DNA from: Prosthecobacter sp. SYSU 5D2
Lineage (GTDB): Bacteria; Verrucomicrobiota; Verrucomicrobiia; Verrucomicrobiales; Verrucomicrobiaceae
Reading direction: 5' to 3'
NCBI RefSeq assembly: GCF_039655865.1
Contig: NZ_JBBYXL010000014.1
Location: 1 to 64,000, forward strand
Length of the DNA stretch: 64,000 nt
Notes under the pieces: generated by a model
What the model was told of the DNA's origin: nothing
Database searches by the model: none
Seen by the model: the letters and a program-made list of their open reading frames with translations, nothing else
In this document: positions 41,831 to 50,908 of the stretch, in pieces
How the letters are laid out: every line of letters begins with the position of its first letter
Position numbering within the stretch: the first letter of the stretch is position 1
Translations under genes and position numbers: made by a program

Positions 41831-43357
41831 TCACGGAGTGGCCTTGGATTCGAAGTTTTCGCGGGCGACTTTCCGGGCGGTGGAGACAATGTGATTGCAG
41901 GCCTCCATGCATAGGAGCGGTATGCACTGGCCGGGGGCCTGTCCCGGGACCTGACCTGCTTCATGGCCGAGCTTGGCGGTGGCAGGCGGGGGCAGTGGCT
42001 GGGAGGAGTCCAGAGGCCAGACGATACGGCGGAGGCAATTGGTATCTGTTTTGCAAAAGCTGCCGATGATCTCGCCCGATTGCGAATCGGTGATGCCGTT
42101 GGCAAAGCGGTACATGCCGGTCTGGCGGCCTAACAAATCACGCAACGGAACAGGCTGAAGGCAGCCATTTTCATGCGCCAGCGCCATGCCGATGGCAGCG
42201 GGATAAAAGAATTCCAGCGCAAGCTGAAGGGAGGCCAGATCTGGTAACTGCAACCGCCAGCCCCGGATGAGTGTGGGAGCAGTCTTGATGGGCCGGAATT
42301 CGCCACCGGCATCGTTGCGGGCGATGTCACGGGCATCCGATGGACAAGTATAAAGGGTGAGCGCTTCGGCAGGCAGGGAGACATCCTCCAGGTGACGTAG
42401 CGTGAAGGTGCCGCCCACCTCTGCAATGTGCACCTGGCCGATGACCTGACGGCCGGCCAGCAACCAGGCGGCCAGAGCGGTCTTCAATTCATCCGGGGGT
42501 GGCTGGGCTATGCCCGCAGTGGAGATGCCATGCTTGGCGTCGAAGTCGTGCACCTGGTCCAGAATGACATCAGCCATGAGGGGCTCCGTGCCGATAGCGC
42601 TGCTGTAATAGAGACTGCGCCCATGCATGGCGATGGGATTGTGACGGAAGACCTCCATCTGGCTGAGAGCCTTGCCAGGCTCTGACTCCATGCCCAGGAG
42701 CACAGGGATGTCCTGAAAGCTGTGCAGCCCATCCGCAATAAAAAACGGCACGACGACGACATTGGCCGCTGAGGTGAGGGTGTGCCAGTCGGAGACGAGG
42801 GGCGCCTCCTCCATGTAAGTATCTATGACTTCAGCGAAACCATAGCCGCCTTCACTGATGAGGCGGACCTGGTCCTGGATGGCTTTGGTGGAATTGTCGT
42901 TCAGATTGGTTCCGTGCCCGACGATGATGAGGCTCGTCTCCGAACGCGGCACCCCAGGGGCCACTTCATCCGCACGCTGCAGTAGCAGGCGGGTCATGTT
43001 GGGATGGATGCCTACAGGGTCGCAGTAATGGATGGTGCGGCCATCCCGCTGCGTGACGGGGCCGTCCAGGCGGAGCTCGCGCGGAAGCACCTGCTGGCAA
43101 AAGTAGCCTTCGCTGATGAAATTCGGGACGATGTAGATGACCTCACTGTCCACGGATTCATACACTTCGCGCATGGAAGGCTCTTCCTTCCAAAAGCAGC
43201 AGGCCACTTCGCGAAAGAGACCGCGCTGCCGGATCTCATCTGCATGGCGATGTGTGGGAGCGCTGGAATCAGGGTTCAGAGTCGAACCATGACCGACGAT
43301 GATGAGAGCGGCGTGTGTGTGGGAGTTCAAAGCGCAGGTGATTACGTTTTGACTCAA
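41831..43357 (-). CDS. Double CbiX-domain chelatase with C-terminal 4Fe-4S domain (DR2241-like)
   Basis: 508 residues. Two tandem CbiX-like sirohydrochlorin chelatase domains, each opening with ALIIVGHGSTLN (~15-130) or SLIIVGHGTNLND (~140-270), carry candidate metal-binding His residues (FISEGYF and FFIADGLHSF). A C-terminal domain with FCKTDTNC (~435) and LLCMEACN (~485) supplies four cysteines for an iron-sulfur cluster, as in the Deinococcus DR2241 protein family. It may insert Co or Fe into sirohydrochlorin. No other cobalamin or sirohaem gene lies near. The start must be TTG (43357 or 43330) because no ATG is available after the upstream stop. Confidence 0.8.
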   Translation of the reverse strand: MSQNVITCALNSHTHAALIIVGHGSTLNPDSSAPTHRHADEIRQRGLFREVACCFWKEEPSMREVYESVDSEVIYIVPNFISEGYFCQQVLPRELRLDGPVTQRDGRTIHYCDPVGIHPNMTRLLLQRADEVAPGVPRSETSLIIVGHGTNLNDNSTKAIQDQVRLISEGGYGFAEVIDTYMEEAPLVSDWHTLTSAANVVVVPFFIADGLHSFQDIPVLLGMESEPGKALSQMEVFRHNPIAMHGRSLYYSSAIGTEPLMADVILDQVHDFDAKHGISTAGIAQPPPDELKTALAAWLLAGRQVIGQVHIAEVGGTFTLRHLEDVSLPAEALTLYTCPSDARDIARNDAGGEFRPIKTAPTLIRGWRLQLPDLASLQLALEFFYPAAIGMALAHENGCLQPVPLRDLLGRQTGMYRFANGITDSQSGEIIGSFCKTDTNCLRRIVWPLDSSQPLPPPATAKLGHEAGQVPGQAPGQCIPLLCMEACNHIVSTARKVARENFESKATP

Positions 43358-43457
43358 AGCACAGGCCAGCAGAAGTCACAGTAATTTTTAGCAGAGCCCT
43401 TCCTTTGGAATAAGTTTGTTATGGCAAGCTTGAATGCTTTAACGCGAACGTGTGGCC

Positions 43458-44867
43458 CTATTTGGGAAGGATCTGATAACCCTCTTTGCTGTCTTTGATG
43501 ATCCAGCCGGCAGCTTCAAGCTCTTTGCGGAGGATGTCGGCGGCAGCCCAGTCTTTGGCCTGTTTGGCCTGCCAGCGTTTTTCGGCCAGAGCGGTGATGT
43601 CAGCGGGGACGTCGGTTTGGACTTCATCGCTGCTTGGGGGCAGTTGGAGGCCGAGGGCGCGGAGGAGGAAATGGAGGCCTTCCAGTGCGGCGACGGCTTC
43701 GTCCTTGGTCAAGGAAGCTGCTTTGGTGCGGTTGATGGTGGCAAAAATGTCTCCGAGCGCACCAGGAACGTTAAGGTCGTCGTTGAGGGTCTCCCAGGCG
43801 GGGGCGAAGGGGCCGGGTGCCGTGCCGGTAATGTCAGCGGAGATACTTGCGACTTCGCGGACAGCCTTGTCAAATTTGGCCAGCTTTTGGAGGGCCTGGC
43901 GGGCGGCATCCAGGGAATGAAGGGTGAAATTCAGCGGGGTGCGATAATGGCCGCTGATGAGGACGTAGCGGACCTCAGCCGGGGTATAACCACGGGCTTT
44001 GAGGTCTTCGAGAGTGTAGAGGTTGCCGAGGCTTTTGCTCATCTTCCCGCCGTCCACCATGAGGTGGGTGACGTGGAACCAATGGCGGGCAAATTTGCCG
44101 TGGGTGGCGCAGCAGCTCTGAGCGATTTCGTTTTCGTGATGTGGGAAGATGAGGTCCACGCCGCCGCCGTGAACGTCAAAGTCCTCGCCCAGGTATTCCA
44201 GGGACATGGCGCTGCATTCCAGGTGCCAGCCGGGGCGGCCTTCCCCCCAGGGGCTGGGCCAGTGGTTGGGGCCGTCTTCAGGCTTCTTGCCTTTCCAGAG
44301 GGCAAAGTCGGCCAGGGAGTCTTTGGTGTATTCGTCGCTGTCAGTAGCGTTGGCGGACGAAGAGGCTCCGAGTTTGAGCTCGCGGTCTTCCAGATGGGAA
44401 AGACGGCCATAGTCGGCAAAGGAGGCGACCTTGAAATAAACGCTGCCATCCGGGGTGGCGTAGGCATGACCACGATCCACCAGGGTCTGGATCATGCGGA
44501 TCTGATGGGGAATGTGGGCGACCGCGCTGGGCTCCACATGCGGAGGCAGCAGGTTAAGGGCGGCACAGTCGGTGTGGAATTTCTCAGTCCAGAGGCGGGT
44601 GAAATCGGTTAAGGACTGGCCGGCCTTCTGGGAATCGCGGATGGTTTTGTCATCCACATCGGTAAGGTTACGGACATGCAAGGTGGCGAGGCCACCCTGC
44701 TCGATGACACGGCGGAAGACATCCTGTGCGACGAAGGTGCGAAAATTGCCGATGTGAGCGGGACCGTAAACGGTGGGTCCGCAGCAGTAAAAGCGCAGGG
44801 TTTTGCCATCCAGAGGGGCGATGGAACGCAGCGAGCGTGAAAGGGTATCGTGAAGGATCAGCGGCAT
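43458..44867 (-). CDS. cysS: Cysteinyl-tRNA synthetase
   Basis: Class I aminoacyl-tRNA synthetase of 469 residues (E. coli 461). The HIGH motif is AHIGN (residues 37-41), preceded by the zinc/substrate Cys pair [19 protein letters not shown] and [11 protein letters not shown] carry further zinc ligands. KMSKSLGN lies near residue 274. The DALR-like C-terminal helices and anticodon domain are complete. It follows khpA by 103 bases on the same strand and may belong to the rpsP-khpA transcription unit. Confidence 0.97.
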   Translation of the reverse strand: MPLILHDTLSRSLRSIAPLDGKTLRFYCCGPTVYGPAHIGNFRTFVAQDVFRRVIEQGGLATLHVRNLTDVDDKTIRDSQKAGQSLTDFTRLWTEKFHTDCAALNLLPPHVEPSAVAHIPHQIRMIQTLVDRGHAYATPDGSVYFKVASFADYGRLSHLEDRELKLGASSSANATDSDEYTKDSLADFALWKGKKPEDGPNHWPSPWGEGRPGWHLECSAMSLEYLGEDFDVHGGGVDLIFPHHENEIAQSCCATHGKFARHWFHVTHLMVDGGKMSKSLGNLYTLEDLKARGYTPAEVRYVLISGHYRTPLNFTLHSLDAARQALQKLAKFDKAVREVASISADITGTAPGPFAPAWETLNDDLNVPGALGDIFATINRTKAASLTKDEAVAALEGLHFLLRALGLQLPPSSDEVQTDVPADITALAEKRWQAKQAKDWAAADILRKELEAAGWIIKDSKEGYQILPK

Positions 44868-44970
44868 GAAAAGGGAGCGCGTGGGATACGATGTGACGGC
44901 GCGGTCTGCAACCCGTCAGTGAACCGGAGAAGACGGGTTTCCCGGCGTCCGGACCGAGATAGCAGCTGAT

Positions 44971-45294
44971 TCAACAATCAGCGGCAGCAGCCTCTTCCCG
45001 CTGCTGTTCCTGCTCCGGTGTCTCATCGTCGTCCAGATCCCGGGCGGCACCGATCTTGAGGCTGACACGAATACCATGTTTTTCTGCAGCCGTGGAAAGG
45101 AGGGAGCGGATGGAGCTGGCGGTCATGCCGTTTTTACCCAGGACGTGCTTGACGTCCTCCTGCGCGAGCTGGACCCGGAACACCAAAACGCCATTGGCGT
45201 TGTGGCCAATGGCGATGGAAGCTTGCTGGGGGTGGTCAATCAAATTGGCCACCACATAGGTCAGGAATTCGCGAAGGGCTTCGGGGGCGTCCAT
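44971..45294 (-). CDS. khpA: KH-domain RNA-binding protein KhpA
   Basis: 107 residues. The KH core has VLGKNGMTASSIRSLL with the GxxG loop (GKNG), and N-terminal LREFLTYVVANLIDHP typical of the YlqC/KhpA family. The extra C-terminal tail is acidic (DDDETPEQEQQREE). KhpA, often with KhpB, binds RNA and affects cell division and translation. It follows rpsP by 54 bases, the same neighbour relation as in Firmicutes, but rimM and trmD are missing from this locus. Confidence 0.9.
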   Translation of the reverse strand: MDAPEALREFLTYVVANLIDHPQQASIAIGHNANGVLVFRVQLAQEDVKHVLGKNGMTASSIRSLLSTAAEKHGIRVSLKIGAARDLDDDETPEQEQQREEAAAADC

Positions 45295-45348
45295 GACAGC
45301 AATTAACAGTTTCCGTCAGCCCGAGCAACAACGGAAAAGGAGAAGGGC

Positions 45349-45603
45349 TCAATTACTAGCCTGTGCCTTGACCTGGCGCTTGATGAGGCTGCGGACAGTC
45401 TCAGAAGGCTGGGCACCCTTGGAAATCCAGGAGTTCACCTTTTCGATGTCAATGTTGGTGTTTTCACCCTTCTTCTGGGGGTCATAGGTACCCAGGATTT
45501 CGATGAAGCGACCATCGCGCTTGAAGCGCTGGTCGGCGGCGACGACGCGATAAAACAGACGGCCTTTGGAGCCTTCTTGACGGAGACGGATTGCTACTGC
45601 CAT
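45349..45603 (-). CDS. rpsP: 30S ribosomal protein S16
   Basis: 84 residues starting MAVAIRLRQEGSKGRLFYR, with VVAADQRFKRDGRFIEILG and TYDPQKKGEN: textbook bS16. The ATG at 45603 is certain from the protein family although the frame stays open upstream. A TATATT -10-like box ends seven bases before this ATG, but no -35 was recognised. It heads rpsP-khpA, possibly with cysS. Confidence 0.97.
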   Translation of the reverse strand: MAVAIRLRQEGSKGRLFYRVVAADQRFKRDGRFIEILGTYDPQKKGENTNIDIEKVNSWISKGAQPSETVRSLIKRQVKAQASN

Positions 45604-45810
45604 GAGATCAAATATAAATTTCGGACTTTCGGGGAGGCGGAGGTTGCGGGAGAAACCATGAAAATCAACTTCTATTTTCAAATTTCTAACGATTTACACT
45701 CATCCAATGGCAAATACCGCCATTCATCGGATGATGGTTTTAACACCTGTGTTAAAGAATTAATCTTAGCACAGGAATCGGGATCGGCATTGAATCATTT
45801 CGACACCGAT

Positions 45811-45841
45811 AAAAAAGCGGCCTCTTTTCAGAGACCGCTTT
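45811..45841 (-). terminator. Rho-independent terminator of the small lipoprotein gene
   Basis: On the minus strand AAAGCGGTCTCT-GAAA-AGAGGCCGCTTTTTT forms a 12-bp stem (one G-U pair) with a GNRA-type loop and a T6 tract, starting 24 bases after the lipoprotein stop. Confidence 0.85.
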
Positions 45842-45865
45842 CGAAAACCAATGCTCAAGCCTTGA

Positions 45866-46147
45866 TTATTTGCCGCTGGTATAGGGCTGGCCAACAGGAG
45901 CATAGACTTCCTGATGAACGTGGACATGGGGCTTGTTTTTGCGCGGGAAGATCGGCTGGCGTGCCGTGCCGACGAAGTGCTGCTGCCAGGTGTAATCGTA
46001 CTGGCGCTCTTCCCCTGCCATCCGGTAACCCGCGCCCGGAGTGCGGTAGCGTTTGTAAAACATTTCATTCACACTGCCCACCATGTAAGGCTTTGTGGAG
46101 CAGGAGGAAAGAACGGCGAGGGAGATGAGGGATAAAATCCATTTCAT
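45866..46147 (-). CDS. Small lipoprotein of unknown function
   Basis: 93 residues starting MKWILSLISLAVLSSCS; the lipobox AVLSSC gives a lipid-modified Cys16. The mature part is rich in Tyr, Arg and His (MFYKRYRTPGAGYRM, HVHVHQEVYAP) with no recognised domain. It has its own strong terminator and lies divergent to the Rrf2 gene with a 108-base shared intergenic region that contains a TTGACA and a T8 run on its strand. Probably attached to the outer or inner membrane. Confidence 0.75.
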   Translation of the reverse strand: MKWILSLISLAVLSSCSTKPYMVGSVNEMFYKRYRTPGAGYRMAGEERQYDYTWQQHFVGTARQPIFPRKNKPHVHVHQEVYAPVGQPYTSGK

Positions 46148-46255
46148 AGGAGCAAGGTGAGTTTGGCCAGAAATACTGTGCAATGTCAAAAAAAATTTCG
46201 TAAATGCTGCCTTTGGCGGTTGCCTGAAAATCAAAGCCCTCCTAACGCATGGGCC

Positions 46256-46708
46256 ATGAAGCTCTCCAAAAAAGCCGAATATGCCATGAGGGCACTGCTG
46301 GCGATGGCAAGATCGCCAGAGACATCCACCTTTTCGATCCAGGACATTGCCACCCGTGAACACATCCCGCTAAAGTTTCTGGAGCAGATTTTGGTGGTGC
46401 TTAAAAATGGGGGACTTCTGCGCAGCAAAAGAGGGGTGGGAGGCGGATATCAGTTTCAGAAGACACCGCTGCGGATCAGCCTTGGGGAGATCATCCAGCT
46501 TATTGACGGGCCGTTTGAACCCCTGGCCTGCACTTCCCTGGCAGACCAGCCCGGCGGCAAATGCGAGTGCGGGATCACCGGAGGCTGCGGTCTGGGCCAG
46601 GTCTTTGGCGGACTGCGGGACGATGTGAACGGATGGCTGACCCGGACGACACTGGCAGATGTGCTGGAGCGCGAGAAAGTGCGCCAGCCGATGTCATTTG
46701 ATATCTGA
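46256..46708 (+). CDS. Rrf2-family transcriptional regulator with Cys cluster
   Basis: 150 residues. The winged helix has MKLSKKAEYAMRALLAMA, DIATREHIPLKFLEQIL and LLRSKRGVGGGYQF. Four cysteines (C92, C103, C105, C111) lie in the region where IscR and NsrR bind an Fe-S cluster, so it may sense iron-sulfur status, nitric oxide or redox. The ATG at 46256 fits the family start. Its last 15 bases overlap the convergent anti-sigma gene. No suf or isc genes are adjacent. Confidence 0.88.
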   Translation: MKLSKKAEYAMRALLAMARSPETSTFSIQDIATREHIPLKFLEQILVVLKNGGLLRSKRGVGGGYQFQKTPLRISLGEIIQLIDGPFEPLACTSLADQPGGKCECGITGGCGLGQVFGGLRDDVNGWLTRTTLADVLEREKVRQPMSFDI

Positions 46709-47461
46709 GGTGGCGACGAGGAATTCGTCCAGATTGGTCTCTGGCGAGTCGCCCATCATGACATAAACATACTTGCTGCAGGACCAGGAGGCCACGGGGT
46801 ACCCCTCGACACGTACCACTTTTTGAGGAGAGAGGTCGTCGGGAAGATCACGTAGCGTTTCCCGCAAGACGACAAACAAATGCGCTTCCTGATCAGCACG
46901 GCCAAAGCAGATCATGGCCACTTTTTGGCCGCGCCAATCCACCACGCGGCAGCCGAAGGGACGTGCCTCCTTGGTGCAAGGACGCACGACATAAGGCTTG
47001 GGTGCACCCTGACTGCCAAGCCAGGCGCTAACGTTGGCGATTTCACCAGTGACATGATCCAGGCCGAAGCCCTTGTCTTTCATGCCGTCAAAGATGTCCA
47101 CGATCTCTGTCTCAAACTGGGCGAGAGTGGGGTCGGCCTTCTGAGGCTGATAAATGGTGAAGAGCAGACCGGAGAGCATGAGCGCCGCAGCGGCCGCCAG
47201 CCAGGGGAGGCGCTGCCAGCGCGGCAGAGCCGAATTCAGTTTGGCTGCTGCGAGAATTTCCGAACGGAGATTCTCCGGCACGGGCACCTCAGCCAGACAC
47301 TTGCACATGGCGCGGTCAAAATCCTGCTCTTGCGCAAACCATTCCATGCTGGCGGGGCGATGGGGCAGGTTTTCCATGGCCTCGCGAAGCAGCGGGTCGT
47401 CATTGTCCTGGCCGTTGGGACGGCAGGCGCTCAGGCGGAGATGAAGTTCGGCGTCATCCAT
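46694..47461 (-). CDS. Putative membrane anti-sigma factor
   Basis: 255 residues: a cytoplasmic N-terminal part (~1-85) with two Cys (AMCKCLAEV), one transmembrane helix (~87-104, LPWLAAAAALMLSGLLFTIY) and a periplasmic domain with four Cys (RPCTKEARPFGC, MICFGR, SWSCSKY). It overlaps the ECF sigma gene by eight bases, the usual arrangement for a cognate anti-sigma factor. No zinc-binding HxxxCxxC motif is visible in the N-terminus. The periplasmic cysteines might respond to thiol oxidation or metals. Function is inferred from context. Confidence 0.7.
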   Translation of the reverse strand: MDDAELHLRLSACRPNGQDNDDPLLREAMENLPHRPASMEWFAQEQDFDRAMCKCLAEVPVPENLRSEILAAAKLNSALPRWQRLPWLAAAAALMLSGLLFTIYQPQKADPTLAQFETEIVDIFDGMKDKGFGLDHVTGEIANVSAWLGSQGAPKPYVVRPCTKEARPFGCRVVDWRGQKVAMICFGRADQEAHLFVVLRETLRDLPDDLSPQKVVRVEGYPVASWSCSKYVYVMMGDSPETNLDEFLVATSDIK

Positions 47462-48005
47462 GGCGGCTGGTTTGAGGGGGTTCGAAAGGAATCACTTTGG
47501 GGGTGGCGGCAGAGGGGGCCGGTTCAGCGGTATCGGAAAGTTTTTGGCGTAACTGAGCTTTTCCGCGAGAGAGGCGGGACATGACGGTGCCGATGGGGAC
47601 CTCCAGAATACCGGCTATTTCCTGATAACTGTGCTGCTGAAGATAAAAGAGCGTGAGCGGCGCACGGTAGGTTTCATCCAGCTGGTTCAGTGCCTCCAGG
47701 GCGGACTGTGAATCCATGTCCTCTGCGGTCCTGTCCTGGACGGGAGGCAGTTCGGGCTCGGCATCTCCAAGCTCGACATGAGGAAAGCGGACGGAGCGGC
47801 GGTTGCTGGTTAGAAACTCACGATAAAGGGTGGTGAAGAGCCAGGTCTTGGCCTTGCTCCGGTCCCGAAGCTGGAAGCCGCGGGTGGCCCAGCGCAAAAA
47901 AGTCTGCTGGGTGAGGTCGGCCGCATCCGCCTCACGCTGGGCAAGGCTCAGCGCGAAGCGGTAAAGCCCCTGGTAATGCTCCTGCACAAGATGCTCGAAC
48001 TCCAT
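47454..48005 (-). CDS. ECF-type RNA polymerase sigma factor
   Basis: 183 residues. Region 2 (EHYQGLYRFALSLAQREADAADL is split by normal variation, with DLTQQTFLRW as the core) and region 4 (YQEIAGILEVPIGTVMSRL as the helix-turn-helix) are present, and region 3 is absent, as in ECF sigmas. It has a ~30-residue Pro-rich extension. It is followed by the overlapping anti-sigma gene and preceded by the Cys-rich lipoprotein gene 60 bases upstream, a likely regulon member. Confidence 0.92.
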   Translation of the reverse strand: MEFEHLVQEHYQGLYRFALSLAQREADAADLTQQTFLRWATRGFQLRDRSKAKTWLFTTLYREFLTSNRRSVRFPHVELGDAEPELPPVQDRTAEDMDSQSALEALNQLDETYRAPLTLFYLQQHSYQEIAGILEVPIGTVMSRLSRGKAQLRQKLSDTAEPAPSAATPKVIPFEPPQTSRHG

Positions 48006-48065
48006 GGGTCTTAAACGGCTGCCAGTTGAAAAAGGGACGGGCCAGTCTGGACCAGCCAGACATGA

Positions 48066-48239
48066 CTACATTTTCTTTTTACCGGCGTCGCAGGACTCGC
48101 ACTTGCTGCCGTCTGCGGGCTTCTTGCTGCAGCAGGCTGCCTTGTCATCGCAGCAGGCGGACTTGGTTTTGCAGCAGGTGGCGCAACTGGACAGACCGAG
48201 GCTGAAAGCGACGAGGGAGAGGAGGAGGATGGATTTCAT
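48066..48239 (-). CDS. Small Cys-rich lipoprotein
   Basis: 57 residues starting MKSILLLSLVAFSLGLSSC. The lipobox LGLSSC ends in the first of nine cysteines, the others arranged as CC pairs separated by Lys/Ala/Asp (ATCC, SACC, AACC) plus a CESC motif. The pattern suggests metal binding or thiol buffering. Upstream frame extension to 48368 has no protein-like content. It lies 60 bases upstream of the ECF sigma gene on the same strand and 98 bases from batD/E. Confidence 0.7.
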   Translation of the reverse strand: MKSILLLSLVAFSLGLSSCATCCKTKSACCDDKAACCSKKPADGSKCESCDAGKKKM

Positions 48240-48337
48240 AGGTGCAGGGGTAGGTTGGTTTGAGGAAGCCCACGGGAAGGAGCTCTGAGAATGGGACGCT
48301 GATGCGTCCACATTATTCCACAATGGATCAAAAATGA

Positions 48338-50896
48338 TCACGGAACAAGCTGCGCATCCCAAATCCAAAGTGGGGTGATGGCGGCGCTCTCCACCCAGCC
48401 GCGTAAATTTTCAGGGCGGTTGGGGATTTCGACATAATTCCAGGCTCCGCGTTTCTCCAGAATGCGCACCTGCGAACCGGCTGGAAGATCCATCACCGTC
48501 CCAGATGTGACCGTGGCGGCGGTATAGGCACTGAGTTCAGGAACGGTGACAACGGAGATGTCCCGGACGCGGTCTGGCCCTAATGGGCGAATGGAGGCCA
48601 AAGCGGAAGCGGGCAAAGCGATCAGAAGGCCAATGACAGAGACGGTGAGTGCCCATGGAAGGCTACGACGCCCGGCCAAAAGACGCCAGGCGAGGGGCAG
48701 AAGAAACAGCCAGAAACCGATGGTGGCCAGGATGACCCATTCATTCAGCGACAGCCACAGGCTCCACTGGCTGAGAGGGGATTCCGCCTGAAAGGAGACA
48801 AAACGGAGCTTTTCGTATAGATGGCGGAGGTTTTGCCGGAGTTCTGGAGACCGGGGATCAAACAGCCGGGCGCGCTCATACCAGAGGACGGCACGGCCAA
48901 AATCCTCCTGCCGGTAACGGGCGTGACCGATGATTTGAAAGACTTCTGAACTGAGCTGCGGAGGATCCTTTTTGGTGAGGGATTCCGCATGATACTGGGC
49001 CCGGGCGAAGTTGCCCTTTTCCAGTTCGGCAAGGGCCTCCTGATACACGGCATCCGGGGAGGGTGCCTGGGCATGAAGACTGCCGGAAATCATGAAGGCG
49101 ATGAGGATCAAAGGGGTTACTTTGGCCAGAGCCCGGCTGAAGAGACCGCCCAGGGTATGGGTGATCTGGCGGCGCTCTTCTGGAGTGACGGGCGCTGCCG
49201 CGAATGCAGTGAAATTGGAGGACTGATAACGGTCCAGGATGGATTTCAGCTCGGGTTCCAGCACTGTATCCCCGGATTTGGCGGTATGGATAAACTGAGC
49301 AGCACGGCGGAGGAACTCGGCATCGGCCAGCGCGCGCTCATCCAAAGCACTCCAGGCGGCGCGAAGCTCACCTGCACGCCCGGCCATGCGAGCCCGACGG
49401 CGTCGCCCTAAAACGGCAAGGAAACTGGCCAGCAGAAGGAGTCCCGCAGGGATGGCCTGGACTGTCCAATAGGTCGTGCTGCGCAGCAGCAGAGTGCCGG
49501 TGGGAGGCAGCCAGCGCGGGGTGGCAGGAGGATTGACAATGATGTCAGTGATTTCTGGCTGGGGATCAGGAACCAGCGGCGGCGGGACACTTTCCCCCAC
49601 GCTGCCAGGAGTGACCTCGCTGGTGGAGACGGCAGGGGCAGGCTTCATGTCCAGGGGAATGGCCTCGGTCCGGAGGGTGACGTACTGCTTTTTGCTGCTG
49701 CTGAAGAAATTGATTTCAAAAGGCGGCAGGGTGTCGTGGACAGCCTCAGGAATGAAAACCTGGGAATAACCAATTTTACGGTCCAGGGTCGGCACCTGGC
49801 TCTGATCAAGCTGGCCTTCAATGCTGTAACGCTTGGCAGGATAGGATTTCCATCCGCTGGGGGCCGTAAGCGCGGGAGGGGTGAGCGCATCGAAATTGCC
49901 AATGCCTTCCACGACCATTTCCACCGCAACGGGATCTCCCACAGTCAATTCGGTGGGACTGGCGCTGGCGCTAAGGACAAAGTCTCCGACGGCACCGCTG
50001 AAGTTTTCCGGCCTGCCTTCTTCAGGAAGAGGGAGGACTTTCAGTGTGACCGGCTGGCTTTTGACCACCAGCTTGCGGGGTTCAGAGGCGACACCAAAGA
50101 AACCCTGAGGGAAACCGGGCGGGAACATGTTCTGCCGGGGATTGCCTTCTACGGGCACCTCAACAAGAATCTCCATAGTGGCAGGGCCAACCTTGAGGTC
50201 GCCGGTGCGAAGGGAGGAAAGCGTGCTGCGGAAGGTGAGCACGGTGTAGCCCACATCTCCAATGACAGTGGTGGTCTGGTCGCTCTGCTGAGGAAAGCGG
50301 GCGATGGCAAAGTCACTCTTTTCGATTTCGATGAGACCCAGACGGCGGAGGGACGTCTGACGGGGGATGTAAAGGGTGCAGTTCAGGGGCATCACCTCCC
50401 CCTGGTAGATTTCCTTTTTACCGAGTTCGAGCTGGAGGATGGGCTTGTTGGTATCGTCCGCATCTGCCAAGGCATCCTGGCCGGCACCGCCCTGGCCGAC
50501 AGTGAGCTTGACCTCATTTGTCGCCACCATCTGGCCATTGACCTTGATGTTCTGAGCGGGGATGATGAAGTCTCCAGGCTCGCTCGCCATTAGACCCCAG
50601 GAGAGGCGGATGGAAGAGGTCTGGCGACCATTGGTGATGCTGAACTGCTGCGAGGTGGATACATTGGTGGTCTGCTGGATCTGGAGGGGAAGGCGGAGCT
50701 CTGAAAGACGCTCCACACTGCCGTCCTGAACGGTAATGACATAGGTGACAACCTGGTTGGGCCGTGCCTGGTCCGGCTGCACATAGGCGCGGACGGTAGC
50801 GGCCTGCGCCACACTGACGATGCCAAGCCAGAAGACAGCCAGAAGCCCGAGGGTGAAGGCCGTGTGGCGGTTCATTTTTGTCATGGGTCCCATCAT
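48338..50896 (-). CDS. BatD-like protein fused to BatE-like TPR/SH3 module
   Basis: 852 residues. A signal peptide (near residues 8-33) precedes BatD beta-domains, including VRAYVQPDQARPNQVVTYVI and QPVTLKVLPLPEEGRPENF. A transmembrane segment near ~475-500 follows, then a TPR part (~610-700, YQEALAELEKGNFARAQYH), two more hydrophobic helices (~720-780), and a C-terminal SH3-like region VMDLPAGSQVRILEKRGAW. In Bacteroides BatD and BatE are separate genes; here they seem joined. Last gene of the MoxR-Bat operon, 12 bases after batB/C. The Bat system is linked to oxygen tolerance and envelope stress, but its mechanism is not settled. Confidence 0.82.
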   Translation of the reverse strand: MMGPMTKMNRHTAFTLGLLAVFWLGIVSVAQAATVRAYVQPDQARPNQVVTYVITVQDGSVERLSELRLPLQIQQTTNVSTSQQFSITNGRQTSSIRLSWGLMASEPGDFIIPAQNIKVNGQMVATNEVKLTVGQGGAGQDALADADDTNKPILQLELGKKEIYQGEVMPLNCTLYIPRQTSLRRLGLIEIEKSDFAIARFPQQSDQTTTVIGDVGYTVLTFRSTLSSLRTGDLKVGPATMEILVEVPVEGNPRQNMFPPGFPQGFFGVASEPRKLVVKSQPVTLKVLPLPEEGRPENFSGAVGDFVLSASASPTELTVGDPVAVEMVVEGIGNFDALTPPALTAPSGWKSYPAKRYSIEGQLDQSQVPTLDRKIGYSQVFIPEAVHDTLPPFEINFFSSSKKQYVTLRTEAIPLDMKPAPAVSTSEVTPGSVGESVPPPLVPDPQPEITDIIVNPPATPRWLPPTGTLLLRSTTYWTVQAIPAGLLLLASFLAVLGRRRRARMAGRAGELRAAWSALDERALADAEFLRRAAQFIHTAKSGDTVLEPELKSILDRYQSSNFTAFAAAPVTPEERRQITHTLGGLFSRALAKVTPLILIAFMISGSLHAQAPSPDAVYQEALAELEKGNFARAQYHAESLTKKDPPQLSSEVFQIIGHARYRQEDFGRAVLWYERARLFDPRSPELRQNLRHLYEKLRFVSFQAESPLSQWSLWLSLNEWVILATIGFWLFLLPLAWRLLAGRRSLPWALTVSVIGLLIALPASALASIRPLGPDRVRDISVVTVPELSAYTAATVTSGTVMDLPAGSQVRILEKRGAWNYVEIPNRPENLRGWVESAAITPLWIWDAQLVP

Positions 50897-50908
50897 TTTT
50901 GTATCCAG

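Noticed and set aside
46148..46255. TTGACA on the minus strand as a sigma70 promoter for the small lipoprotein
   Set aside because: No -10 hexamer occurs at 16-19 bases from it, so the box alone is not convincing.
48260..48337. TGATCATTTTTGATCCA palindrome as a terminator for batD/E
   Set aside because: The stem is only about five pairs and lacks a U-tract, so termination cannot be supported.
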